Under the pieces are notes generated by a model, which was not told where the DNA came from, ran no database searches, and was given only the letters and a program-made list of their open reading frames with translations. A stretch of 9,480 nucleotides of DNA from Caldilineaceae bacterium (lineage in GTDB: Bacteria > Chloroflexota > Anaerolineae > Caldilineales > Caldilineaceae), in the NCBI GenBank assembly GCA_015494005.1, contig WGCB01000768.1, positions 1-9,480 of the forward strand. Reading direction: 5' to 3'. Position numbers and translations under genes: made by a program. This document shows, in pieces, positions 1 through 6,634 of this stretch; the first letter of the stretch is position 1, and every line of letters starts with the position of its first letter.

Positions 1-294
1 GATGAAGGCGGCGCCGGTGGCCTTGGCGATGGCCAGGGGCGCCTTGGGGTCCCAGAGGAAATCCACGCCGAAGGGCCGGTCCGTGGGGCGCAGCTCGGTG
101 ATCACCCGGCTCATCACGGCCACGGCCTCGAAGTCGGCGTGGAAGGTGTAGGGCCGGTCGTCCTCGTTGCAGAAGAGAATGGCATCCACGCCGCCGTCCA
201 GCAGGTGACGCACGTCCGCCCGCATGCGCTCCAGGATACCCTCGATCCCAGCCTGGGCGTCGTAGCGGGGCGTGCCGGGCAGGGCCGGGAAGTG
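1..294 (-). pseudogene. BtpA/SgcQ-family protein, N-terminal half, inverted
   Basis: Read on the minus strand from 294 down to 1 this is 98 open codons, starting HFPALPGTPRYDAQ and ending ATGAAFI. It contains the family pattern GGVDAILFCNEDDRPY, then a stretch ending PFGVDFLWDPKAPLAIAKATGAAFI (key residues only). These match, as I recall it, the first half of E. coli SgcQ (HLRALPGDPSFDAQ, GGVDAVMFSNE, PFGVNVLWDP, ATGAKFI), a TIM-barrel-like family of unsettled function found in sugar operons. Only about 18 residues before the histidine are missing. Its natural continuation, REVVTGVYESDMGLW, lies on the opposite strand from 286, so this half is inverted relative to the rest. No start codon for it is visible in the window. 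Whether the cause is a genomic inversion or an assembly or amplification artefact cannot be decided here. Family assignment is strong; functional status is doubtful. Confidence 0.85.
285..294. other. Inversion junction with inverted microhomology
   Basis: CCGGGAAGTG at 285-294 is conserved gene sequence in both readings: plus strand R-E-V (family REI in SgcQ), minus strand H-F-P (family H-L-R before ALPG). So the intact gene must have carried CACTTCCCGG near its start and CCGGGAAGTG in its middle, an inverted pair about 10 bases long bracketing a segment of roughly 290 bases. The breakpoint falls on that pair. This is seen directly; how the rearrangement arose is inference. Confidence 0.75.
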
Positions 295-750
295 GTGACC
301 GGCGTCTACGAGAGCGACATGGGCCTCTGGGCGCCGGACGCGGCGGCCCTCTATCGCTACCGGCGCCAGATCGACGCGGACCACGTGCGCATCTTCGCCA
401 ACATCACCCCGGAGTTCGCCTCGCCCCTGGGCAACCGCAGCGTCACCCAGCGGGCCAAGAGCGCGGTGGTCTCCACCCTGGTGGACGCCATCCTCATCGC
501 CGGGCCCATGGCCGGGGAAGAGCCGGACTACTCCCTGGTGGTGGAGGCCAAGGAGGCCGTGGGCGACCAGGCCCCCGTCTTCCTCAACACCGGGGCCAAG
601 GTCTCCAACATCGCTCAGTACCTCCAGGTGGCCGACGGGGTGATCGTGGGCTCCAGCCTGAAGGTGGACGGCTACACCTGGAATCCCGTGGACCCGGCTC
701 GGGTGAAGGCGTTCATGGAGGAGGTTAAAAAGGTAAGGAGTAAGGAGTAA
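286..750 (+). pseudogene. BtpA/SgcQ-family protein, C-terminal half (5' part displaced)
   Basis: From the arginine codon at 286 the plus strand encodes 154 residues: REVVTGVYESDMGLWAPD, LFNI-like FANITPEFA, LGNRS, a DAILIAGPMAGE segment, FLNTGAKVSNI and DGVIVGSSLKVDGYTWNPVD, ending EEVKKVRSKE. This is the second half of a BtpA/SgcQ barrel. With the 98 codons inverted at 1-294 and about 18 missing residues it gives roughly 270 residues, the usual family length (SgcQ about 268). An ORF caller would start this gene at 139, but residues encoded by 139-285 are the wrong strand of the inverted N-terminal half and should not be treated as protein. The last codons and stop lie inside a 7-base tandem repeat (GTAAGGA). 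It precedes the kinase on the same strand and was probably the first known gene of the operon. If the inversion is real, the gene is broken in this orientation. Confidence 0.85.
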
Positions 751-753
751 AAA
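733..753 (+). repeat. Heptamer tandem repeat GTAAGGA x3
   Basis: GTAAGGA at 733-739 and 740-746, then GTAAAAA at 747-753. The tract spans the end of the BtpA/SgcQ gene and supplies its last codons and the TAA stop (748-750). Because seven is not a multiple of three, each added or lost unit would shift the frame and change the C-terminus. It is the first of five heptad tracts in this run. Confidence 0.7.
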
Positions 754-856
754 CCACGGTAGAAGCAACAACGGAGCGCCAATTCTAGTCTTTTGTCGAA
801 TTCGGAGCGAGCGCAAAGTTGTCCTTGCTCATACCTCTTTTCGCGGAGCGAACGGC

Positions 857-2335
857 ATGGTTCTTCTCGGCATCGACATCGGCACCACAGCCACCAAGGG
901 CATTCTCCTCCATCCGGAACAGGGCCTGATCGCGGAGGCGGAGGCGCCCTCCACCCTGCGCTCCCCCCAGGCGGGCTGGGCCGAGGAGGATCCGGCGGAA
1001 TGGTGGGCCAACGTGGCCACGGTCACCCGGGCCTGCCTGGCCCAGGCCGGGATCGACGGCTCCCAGGTGGCCGGCGTGGGGGTGAGCGGCATGGTCCCCA
1101 CCCTGATCCTGCTGGACCGGGAGGGCCACGTCCTCTACCCCTCCATCCAGCAGAATGACGCCCGGGCCTACCAGGAGATCGAGGAGTTCAAGGCCCAGGT
1201 GGACGAGGCAGACGTCCTGGCCCGGACGGGCAGCGCCATCACCCAGCAGAGCATCGGCCCCAAGCTGCTCTGGATGCGCCGCCATCACCCAGAGCTCATG
1301 GAGCGGGCCGCCCATGTCCTGGGCTCCTACGACTACATCGTGCACCGGCTCACCGGCGTCTTCTCCTGTGAGCGGAACTGGGCCCTGGAGAGCGGCCTCT
1401 TCGACCTGCGCCGGGAAACATGGGACGAGACCCTGCTGCGGCTGAGCACCATTGACGCCAGCTGGTTGGGCGAAGTCCACTGGCCCAGCGACGTGGTGGG
1501 GGAGGTGACGCCCCAGGCCGCAGCCCACACGGGCCTGTCGCCGGGGACGCCGGTGGTGGCCGGCAGCGCGGACCACATCGCCTCGGCCTTCTCCGCGGGG
1601 CTGAAGGAGCCCGGGGATCTCCTGGTCAAGCTGGGCGGCGCAGGGGACATCCTCTACGACCTGGACGAGCTGGTCATCGACCCGCGCCTCTTCCTGGACT
1701 ACCACGTGATCCCGGGCAAGTACCTGCTCAACGGCTGCATGGCGGCCAGCGGCAGCATCATCAAGTGGTTCCGCCAGCAGTTCGCGCCCCAGGCGGACTA
1801 CCCGGAGCTGGACGCGGCGGGCGGGGCCGTGCCCCCAGGCAGCGAAGGGCTGGTCCTGCTGCCCTACTTCCTGGGGGAGAAGACGCCCATCCACGACCCC
1901 CGGGCCCGGGGCGTGCTCTTCGGCCTGACCCTGACCCACACTCGGGGCCACGTCTACCGGGCCATCCTGGAGGGCATCGCCTACGGTTTCCGCCATCACC
2001 TGGCTGTGCTGGCCGAGCGGGGGCTCACGGCCACCAAGGCCCGGGTCACCAATGGCGGGGCCCGCTCCCAGCTGTGGAAGCAGGTCACCGCGGACGTGCT
2101 GAACCTGCCCCTGGAGCCAGTGGCCGACCACCCTGGCTCGTCCCTGGGCGCGGCCTTCGTGGCCGGCAAAGGCGTGGGCCTCTTCCAGGAGTGGGGCGAG
2201 ATCGAGCGTTTCATCCAGCTGGCCGAGACCGTGGAGCCGGATCCCCGGACCCAGGGCCGCTACCAGGAGCTCTTTGCCGTCTACCGGGAGTTGTACGAGC
2301 GAAACAAGGACCTGTTTCCCCGGCTGGCGGAATAG
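857..2335 (+). CDS. FGGY-family carbohydrate kinase (xylulokinase-like)
   Basis: An ATP-dependent kinase of 492 residues, the normal length for FGGY ketose/polyol kinases (E. coli XylB is 484). Seen: the N-terminal phosphate loop GIDIGTTATKG (5-15, Asp7); WAEEDP (41-46); NDAR (100-103, as NDGR in XylB); GSADH with the expected catalytic base Asp239; PYFLGEKTPIHDP (336-348); and the second signature region NGGARSQLWKQV (399-410) with PGSSLGAA (426-433). The nucleotide-side loop reads KLGGAGDIL (258-266), where XylB and relatives usually have LGT(S/T)G, so this is not a textbook xylulokinase. Start ATG 857 is supported by GGAG at 845-848, eight bases upstream. It lies between the BtpA/SgcQ gene and the dehydrogenase, as expected for oxidation followed by phosphorylation of an imported sugar or polyol. 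Family is secure; substrate unknown (D-xylulose, another pentulose, or a polyol). Confidence 0.93.
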   Translation: MVLLGIDIGTTATKGILLHPEQGLIAEAEAPSTLRSPQAGWAEEDPAEWWANVATVTRACLAQAGIDGSQVAGVGVSGMVPTLILLDREGHVLYPSIQQNDARAYQEIEEFKAQVDEADVLARTGSAITQQSIGPKLLWMRRHHPELMERAAHVLGSYDYIVHRLTGVFSCERNWALESGLFDLRRETWDETLLRLSTIDASWLGEVHWPSDVVGEVTPQAAAHTGLSPGTPVVAGSADHIASAFSAGLKEPGDLLVKLGGAGDILYDLDELVIDPRLFLDYHVIPGKYLLNGCMAASGSIIKWFRQQFAPQADYPELDAAGGAVPPGSEGLVLLPYFLGEKTPIHDPRARGVLFGLTLTHTRGHVYRAILEGIAYGFRHHLAVLAERGLTATKARVTNGGARSQLWKQVTADVLNLPLEPVADHPGSSLGAAFVAGKGVGLFQEWGEIERFIQLAETVEPDPRTQGRYQELFAVYRELYERNKDLFPRLAE

Positions 2336-2344
2336 AGAAACGAC

Positions 2345-2379
2345 GAAAGACGAAAGACGAAGGACGACAGACGGAAGCG
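2345..2379 (+). repeat. Heptamer tandem repeat GAAAGAC (5 units)
   Basis: GAAAGAC at 2345-2351 and 2352-2358, then GAAGGAC, GACAGAC and a decayed GGAAGCG through 2379. The tract begins nine bases after the kinase stop and fills a third of the 98-base spacer to the dehydrogenase. The unit is purine-rich on the coding strand. No hairpin with a T run is visible, so I do not call a terminator. Confidence 0.75.
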
Positions 2380-2433
2380 GCTGTCTTGGATCCAGGAAGA
2401 ACGAAAGATCCACCACGCATCACGAGGTGACCC

Positions 2434-3243
2434 ATGACTTCCCACTGCACACTGACTGGCAAGATTGCTGGCGTCACCGGCGCGGGCCACGGCATCGGAC
2501 GGGCCATCGCGCACGTCCTGGCGGAGGCCGGCGCGAAGGTGGCCGTGACCGACGTGGACGAGGCCGGGGCCCAGGCGGTGGCCCAGGAGATCCGGGAGCA
2601 GGGCGGAGAGGCCCTGGCCTTCCCCCTGGACGTGACGGACCAGACCGCCGCCACGGAGGTGGTCCAGGCCCTGGTGGCCCGGTGGGGGCGCCTGGACATC
2701 TGGTGCAACAACGCCGGCGTCAGCACCATGAACCGCTTCGTAGACCTGACGGAGAGGGACTGGGACTTCAACATGGACATCAACGCCAAGGGGACCTTTC
2801 TCTGCTCCCAGGTGGTGGTGCGCCAGATGTTGACCCAGGAACCGGACGAGGAGGGCATCCGGGGGCGGATCATCAACACGGCCAGCATGGCGGGCAAGCG
2901 GGGCAATGCCCCCTTCCTGGCCCACTACGTGGCCTCCAAGTTCGCGGTGGTGGGGCTGACCCAGGCCATGGCCGGGGAGCTGGCGCCGGAGGGCATCCTG
3001 GTCAACGCGGTCTGTCCCGGCTACGTGCGCACGGGCATGCAGGAGCGGGAGCTGCGCTGGGAGGCGGAGCTGCGGGGCGTGGCCGTGGAGGACGTGCAGC
3101 AGCTCTACATCGCGGACACGCCCCTGGGCCGCCTGGAGACGCCGGAGGACGTGGCCCGGGTGGTGCTCTTCCTGGCCTCGCCCCTGGCCAACTTCGTCAC
3201 CGGCGAGGCGGTCAACGTCAACGGCGGCGCGTTCATGGAGTAA
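2434..3243 (+). CDS. Short-chain dehydrogenase/reductase, NAD-type
   Basis: A 269-residue classical SDR that oxidises a secondary alcohol or reduces a ketone, cytosolic. Seen: Rossmann motif TGAGHGIG (15-22); Asp40 at the end of the second strand (VTDVD), which favours NAD over NADP; DV at 66-67; NNAG (92-95); tetrad Asn117, Ser151, Tyr165 and Lys169 (YVASK); and the PG turn (195-196) after VNAVC. The C-terminus has the usual ETPEDVARVVLFLAS and VNVNGG. A short insertion (TQEPDEEGIR, about 134-143) precedes the serine strand. Start ATG 2434 is preceded by GAGGTGA (2424-2430), a good match to the 16S 3' end. It sits between the kinase and the importer operon, suggesting polyol-to-ketose oxidation before phosphorylation. 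Sorbitol-, arabinitol- or glucose-dehydrogenase-like roles all fit; the sequence does not discriminate. Confidence 0.93.
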   Translation: MTSHCTLTGKIAGVTGAGHGIGRAIAHVLAEAGAKVAVTDVDEAGAQAVAQEIREQGGEALAFPLDVTDQTAATEVVQALVARWGRLDIWCNNAGVSTMNRFVDLTERDWDFNMDINAKGTFLCSQVVVRQMLTQEPDEEGIRGRIINTASMAGKRGNAPFLAHYVASKFAVVGLTQAMAGELAPEGILVNAVCPGYVRTGMQERELRWEAELRGVAVEDVQQLYIADTPLGRLETPEDVARVVLFLASPLANFVTGEAVNVNGGAFME

Positions 3244-3248
3244 AAGCG

Positions 3249-3283
3249 GAGAGTTGGGAAGCGGGATCTGGAAGTTGGTGAAG
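3249..3283 (+). repeat. Degenerate heptad repeat (GGGAAGT-like, 5 units)
   Basis: Five consecutive seven-base units follow the dehydrogenase stop by five bases: GAGAGTT, GGGAAGC, GGGATCT, GGAAGTT, GGTGAAG. They are imperfect, but the period is clear (G at the first position of each) and they are purine-rich on the coding strand, as in the neighbouring spacers. Confidence 0.5.
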
Positions 3284-3408
3284 GCCACGAGCTCGCTCTC
3301 CCGTCTTCAATTTTGCCTCTTGTGAATTTTCGCGAATCCAATCCACCGATCCGATCTGTTTTACACTTCTCACGTTCCAAATTCATGTTCCAAAAAGGAG
3401 AGAGCCCG
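3284..3408 (+). promoter_or_regulatory. AT-richer leader before the importer operon, with TTCGCGAA palindrome
   Basis: The rest of the 165-base gap before the binding protein drops sharply in GC (about 3306-3396) compared with the surrounding genes, the likely place for an operon promoter. It holds an 8-bp palindrome TTCGCGAA (3329-3336) with a central CG, a shape used by LacI-type operators, and a possible -35 box TTTACA (3360-3365), but no convincing -10 box at standard spacing. A strong ribosome site AAGGAG (3395-3400) lies eight bases before ATG 3409. Promoter and operator are inference; the ribosome site is clear. Confidence 0.35.
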
Positions 3409-4713
3409 ATGAATCGCACCCTGTGGAAAACCCTGGCTTTGACCCTCTTGCTCGCCCTGTTGGTGAGCGCCTGTGCCGCGCCGGCGCCCCCGGCTGCTCA
3501 GGCCCCGACCGCCGGCGGCGAGGAAGCCACCATGGAGGAGGTCACCCTCAACGTGATCATGGAGGAGGTGCCGGACTACGACATCGTGGCCAAGCTCACC
3601 GCCCAGTTCGAGGCCGACAACCCGAACATCAAGGTGGTGTTCGACGCCATGCCCTACGACGCCATGCGGGACAAGATCCTCACCTCCTTCCTGGCGCCCA
3701 CGGCCACCTACGACATCATCATCGTGGACAACCCGTGGATGGACGAGTTCGGCAACGCCGGCTATCTGACTCCCTTGGACGACTACATCGCAGCCACGCC
3801 GGACTACAACTACGAGGACTTCGTGGGTCCCCTGCGGGAGATCGGCGAGGTGGGCGGCAAGGTCATGGGCGTGCCCTACTACAACTACGCCCTGGGCCTG
3901 ATCGTGCGCCAGGATGTCTTCGACGAGAAGGGCGTGGCCGTGCCCACGACCCTGGACGACTACCTGCAGACGGTGAAGGATCTGACGGACAAGGAAAATG
4001 AGTTCTACGGCGCGGCCATGCAGCCCCAGCGGGGCTACAAGATCTTCGAGGAGTGGAAGAACTGGCTCTACGGCGCTGGCGGTGACCTGCTGGACGACCA
4101 GGGCAACGTGATCATCAACAACGAGGCCGGCGTCCGGGCCCTGGACATGTACATCGACGCCTACAACAACGCGGCCCCGCCCAACTCCCTGAACTGGGGC
4201 TTCGACGAGGCCCTGCGAGCCATGGCCGCGGGCCAGGCCGCCACCATGCTCAGCTACAACTGGATGCTGCCCACCCTGAACAGCCCGGACGGCCCCGCGG
4301 GCGACCTGGCCGGCAACTTCCAGCTCTACGAAGTGCCCGGCGGCAAGGCTGTCCTGGGATCCTGGCACTGGGCCATCCCCCACAACGCCTCCAACAAGGA
4401 CGCGGCCTGGAAGTTCATCTCCTGGATCACCTCCCCCTCCGTGGACAAGGAGCGGGTGATCATGGGCGGCGCGCCCATCCGCACCAGCGTCATCACGGAT
4501 CCCGAGGTGTGGGAGAAGGGCTTCGGCGAGCACTACTACACCACCGTGCTGAGCATCCTGGAGGACGCGGAGCCCCTGGCTCGGGGTGACCACGCGGAGG
4601 AGATCATCGAGGTGGTGGGCACGGAGCTCAACGCAGCCGTGGCTGGCCAGAAGAGCTCCCAGCAGGCCCTGGACGACGCTGCCAAGCAGGTGGAGGAGAT
4701 CTTGGCTCGCTAA
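3409..4713 (+). CDS. Extracellular sugar-binding lipoprotein of CUT1 ABC importer
   Basis: A 434-residue family 1 solute-binding protein that captures a sugar or polyol outside the membrane and delivers it to the two permeases downstream. Residues 1-21 are a lipoprotein signal peptide: NRTLWK, hydrophobic LALTLLLALL, then lipobox VSAC with Cys22 as the lipidation site. An Ala/Pro/Gly linker follows (about 23-40). The mature protein begins with TLNVIMEEVPDYDIV, then LTAQFEADNPNIKVVF and YDIIIVDNPWMDEF, typical of this fold, and ends with NAAVAGQKSSQQALDDAAKQVEEILAR. The frame is open 32 codons further upstream, but AAGGAG at 3395-3400 and the signal peptide fix the start at 3409. A perfect 21-bp inverted repeat starts ten bases after the stop, which could protect this message and favour more binding protein than permease. 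Ligand not predictable from sequence. Confidence 0.93.
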   Translation: MNRTLWKTLALTLLLALLVSACAAPAPPAAQAPTAGGEEATMEEVTLNVIMEEVPDYDIVAKLTAQFEADNPNIKVVFDAMPYDAMRDKILTSFLAPTATYDIIIVDNPWMDEFGNAGYLTPLDDYIAATPDYNYEDFVGPLREIGEVGGKVMGVPYYNYALGLIVRQDVFDEKGVAVPTTLDDYLQTVKDLTDKENEFYGAAMQPQRGYKIFEEWKNWLYGAGGDLLDDQGNVIINNEAGVRALDMYIDAYNNAAPPNSLNWGFDEALRAMAAGQAATMLSYNWMLPTLNSPDGPAGDLAGNFQLYEVPGGKAVLGSWHWAIPHNASNKDAAWKFISWITSPSVDKERVIMGGAPIRTSVITDPEVWEKGFGEHYYTTVLSILEDAEPLARGDHAEEIIEVVGTELNAAVAGQKSSQQALDDAAKQVEEILAR

Positions 4714-4722
4714 GGACAGCCA

Positions 4723-4783
4723 AATCCGTAATGCGTAACCCGTAAGAAGGCGACTGCTCGACACGGGTTACGCATTACGGATT
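4723..4783. repeat. Perfect 21-bp inverted repeat made of heptads
   Basis: Arms 4723-4743 and 4763-4783 are exact reverse complements over 21 bases, with a 19-base loop (4744-4762). The left side is three heptads, CCGTAAT, GCGTAAC, CCGTAAG (4726-4746); the right side reads CGGGTTA, CGCATTA, CGGATTC (4764-4784). In RNA this would be a very stable hairpin ten bases after the binding-protein stop and 30 bases before the permease start. There is no T run after it, so it is not a standard terminator. A 3'-end stabiliser, like the REP element between malE and malF, or a mobile miniature repeat are both possible. Confidence 0.85.
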
Positions 4784-4813
4784 CCGGTTTGCACATGATA
4801 GGAGATCATTCCT

Positions 4814-5689
4814 GTGGTCACCCAACGCTCCCGCTTCCCTCTGGCCTACCGCATGCTCTTGCCCCTGGCGGCTGTGCTCCTGGCCGTGCTGGTCTATCCG
4901 CTGGTCTTCTCCTTCTGGATCTCCCTGCACGACTACCAGCTCACCGCCCTCCAGGACGTGCGTTTCGTGGGCTTGCGCAACTACCTGGAGCTGCGCGGCA
5001 ACGGCTCCTTCTGGAACGCCATGCGCAACACCCTGATCTTCGTCTTCGGCGCGGTGACCCTGGAGACCCTCCTGGGGTTCGGTCTGGCCCTGCTCCTGCA
5101 CCGGCCCAACCGCTACCGGGACTTCTTCCGCTCCATCCTGCTCACCCCCATGTTCATCACGCCCATCGCGGTGGGGCTCATGTTCCGCTTCCTCCTCAAC
5201 CAGCAGCTGGGGGTGCTGCCCTATCTCCTGGGCAAGCTGGGGGTGCAGATCGACTTCTTCGGCCCGGGCCTGGCCCTCTACAGCATCATCCTCATCGACG
5301 TCTGGCAGTGGACGCCCTTCATGCTCCTGCTTCTCCTGGCCGGGCTGGAGTCCCTGCCCGCCGCGCCCTTCGAGGCCGCCCGGGTGGACGGGGCCTCCGC
5401 CTGGTTCACCCTGCGCAAGGTGACCCTGCCCCTGATGAAGCCGGTGATCCTGGTGGCCCTGATCATCCGGGGGCTGGACGCCTTCAAGGTCTTCGAGTAC
5501 ATCTTCGCCATCACCCGGGGCGGCCCCGGCGAGAGCACCGAGTCCATCCTCTACCACATCTACAAGGTGGGCTTCCGCTTCTTCCGCCTGGGCGAGGCCG
5601 CGGCCATGGCCTACATCCTGATCCTCATCACCATGGCCCTGGTGGTGGTCCTCTACCGGGCCATGCGTTCCGCGGAGGAGCTGCCATGA
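4814..5689 (+). CDS. CUT1 ABC importer permease 1 (MalF/UgpA type)
   Basis: A 291-residue inner-membrane permease with six apparent hydrophobic segments (about 13-35, 72-95, 107-127, 152-177, 207-220, 262-282). The cytoplasmic EAA loop EAARVDGASAWFTLRKVTLPLMKP (187-210, key residues E, G193 and LP) is the docking site for the ATPase. Near the C-terminus it has ITRGGPGESTESILYHIYKVGF, typical of MalF/UgpA-type sugar permeases. It forms the heterodimeric channel with the next gene. The start is GTG 4814, chosen because GGAG (4801-4804) is nine bases upstream and the family sequence begins here; the ATG at 4795 is out of frame. Its stop overlaps the next start as ATGA, so the two permeases are translationally coupled. 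Confidence 0.93.
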   Translation: MVTQRSRFPLAYRMLLPLAAVLLAVLVYPLVFSFWISLHDYQLTALQDVRFVGLRNYLELRGNGSFWNAMRNTLIFVFGAVTLETLLGFGLALLLHRPNRYRDFFRSILLTPMFITPIAVGLMFRFLLNQQLGVLPYLLGKLGVQIDFFGPGLALYSIILIDVWQWTPFMLLLLLAGLESLPAAPFEAARVDGASAWFTLRKVTLPLMKPVILVALIIRGLDAFKVFEYIFAITRGGPGESTESILYHIYKVGFRFFRLGEAAAMAYILILITMALVVVLYRAMRSAEELP

Positions 5690-6519
5690 ACCCCAGCTAC
5701 CGCCTGCGCCGCCTGTTGACCGAGAGCAGCGCCCTGTTGATCCTGCTGGTGGCCCTGCTTGTGGTCCTCTTCCCCTACTTCTGGATCCTCCTGGCCTCCC
5801 TGAAGCCGGTGGATCTGGTCTCCCGGCCGGACGTCTGGCTCTTCAGCCCCTCGGCCTTCAACTGGGAGGAGGTGCTCCTGCGCTCGGACGTGCCCCGTTT
5901 CATGCTGAATAGCCTGATGGTGGGCGTGGTGACGGTGGCCGTGGCCCTGATCACCGGCGCGCCTGCGGCCTACTCTTTCTCCCGCTTCAACACGGGCGGT
6001 GGCCTGGCCCGCTTCAGCATCCTGGCCGCGGAGATGATGCCCCCGGCCGTGCTCATCGTGCCCCTCTTCCTGCTCATGTTCCGCCTGGCCCTGCTGGACA
6101 CGCCGGTGGCCACCATCGCCGCCCACCTCACCTTCGTCATCCCCGTGGTCACCTGGTTCCTCATCGGCTTCTTCGACGAGGTGCCCCGGGAGCTGGAGGA
6201 GCAGGCCATGGTGGACGGCTACACCCGGTTCCAGGCCTTCTACAAGGTGGTGCTGCCCACCGTGCGTCCGGGCCTGGCTGCCGCTGGGATCTTTGGCTTC
6301 GTCCTCTCCTGGAACGACATGTTCTACGCCCTGATCCTGAGCGGCGGCCGCAACAAGACCCTGCCCGTGGCCATCGCCGGCTTCTGGACCTTCCGGGGCA
6401 TCGAGATGGGCAAGATGGCCGTGGCCATCCTGGTGGCCATCGTGCCCGTGCTCCTGGCCTCCTTCTTCGTGCAGAAATACCTGGTCAAGGGCCTGGGCGG
6501 CGGCGCGGTGAAGTTCTAG
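5686..6519 (+). CDS. CUT1 ABC importer permease 2 (MalG/UgpE type)
   Basis: A 277-residue inner-membrane permease, partner of the preceding one. Seen: a first membrane segment 14-37 ending FPYFWILLASLKP, the usual MalG-type start; further segments about 74-96, 110-133, 140-163, 196-216 and 245-264; EAA loop ELEEQAMVDGYTRFQAFYKVVLP (169-191) for ATPase contact; and GFVLSWNDMFYALIL (204-218), typical of the family. ATG 5686 overlaps the previous stop by four bases, with GGAGGAG (5674-5680) five bases upstream. The same frame is open upstream to 4789, but that is the shadow of permease 1. The heptad tract begins right at its stop codon. Confidence 0.93.
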   Translation: MNPSYRLRRLLTESSALLILLVALLVVLFPYFWILLASLKPVDLVSRPDVWLFSPSAFNWEEVLLRSDVPRFMLNSLMVGVVTVAVALITGAPAAYSFSRFNTGGGLARFSILAAEMMPPAVLIVPLFLLMFRLALLDTPVATIAAHLTFVIPVVTWFLIGFFDEVPRELEEQAMVDGYTRFQAFYKVVLPTVRPGLAAAGIFGFVLSWNDMFYALILSGGRNKTLPVAIAGFWTFRGIEMGKMAVAILVAIVPVLLASFFVQKYLVKGLGGGAVKF

Positions 6520-6553
6520 GAAACGGGCGTAGGAAGTCGGGTGTTGGCGGTTG
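6519..6553 (+). repeat. Degenerate heptads after permease 2
   Basis: Five seven-base units run from the last base of the stop: GGAAACG, GGCGTAG, GAAGTCG, GGTGTTG, GCGGTTG. Each starts with G and ends with G, and all are purine/G-rich on the coding strand. The sequence match between units is weak; the regular period and the repeats elsewhere in this spacer are the support. GTTGCAAC (6550-6557) is an 8-bp palindrome at its right edge. Confidence 0.4.
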
Positions 6554-6583
6554 CAACAAGCCCACTTCTCCGACTCTCAACCT

Positions 6584-6628
6584 CCCAATCTTCAGTTTCC
6601 CAATCTCCAGTCTCCCAATCTCTGGTCG
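6584..6628 (+). repeat. 15-base tandem repeat, three units
   Basis: CCCAATCTTCAGTTT (6584-6598), CCCAATCTCCAGTCT (6599-6613) and CCCAATCTCTGGTCG (6614-6628) abut without gaps. Each is close to two heptads plus one base and shares the AATCT core with the adjoining heptad tract, so the two probably have a common origin. Pyrimidine-rich on the plus strand. Confidence 0.7.
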
Positions 6629-6634
6629 CCAACC

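Noticed and set aside
139..285. Plus-strand N-terminal 49 residues (MEGVGPVVLVAEENG...) as the start of the BtpA gene
   Set aside because: The opposite strand of this stretch encodes the conserved BtpA N-terminal half, so the plus-strand reading is antisense noise created by the inversion.
772..850. Three copies of CGGAGCG (772, 803, 844) before the kinase
   Set aside because: Short, unevenly spaced (31 and 41 bases) and partly the ribosome site of the kinase; too little to call an operator.
785..2416. Long minus-strand open frame of 543 codons opposite the kinase
   Set aside because: The plus strand has a complete FGGY kinase with all motifs. High GC leaves long antisense frames open, and this one is low-complexity (G, Q, H, V, L rich) with no family resemblance. 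The same holds for the frames opposite 3370-4764, 4775-5557, 6699-7766 and 7346-8623.
3313..3408. Upstream TTG start giving the binding protein 32 extra residues
   Set aside because: The extension would place non-signal sequence before a clear lipoprotein signal peptide, and the AAGGAG site points to ATG 3409.
4789..5685. Extended start for permease 2, giving one 576-residue protein
   Set aside because: The upstream part is an arginine/proline/glycine/histidine-rich shadow of permease 1 in another frame; the real protein starts at ATG 5686 with its own ribosome site.
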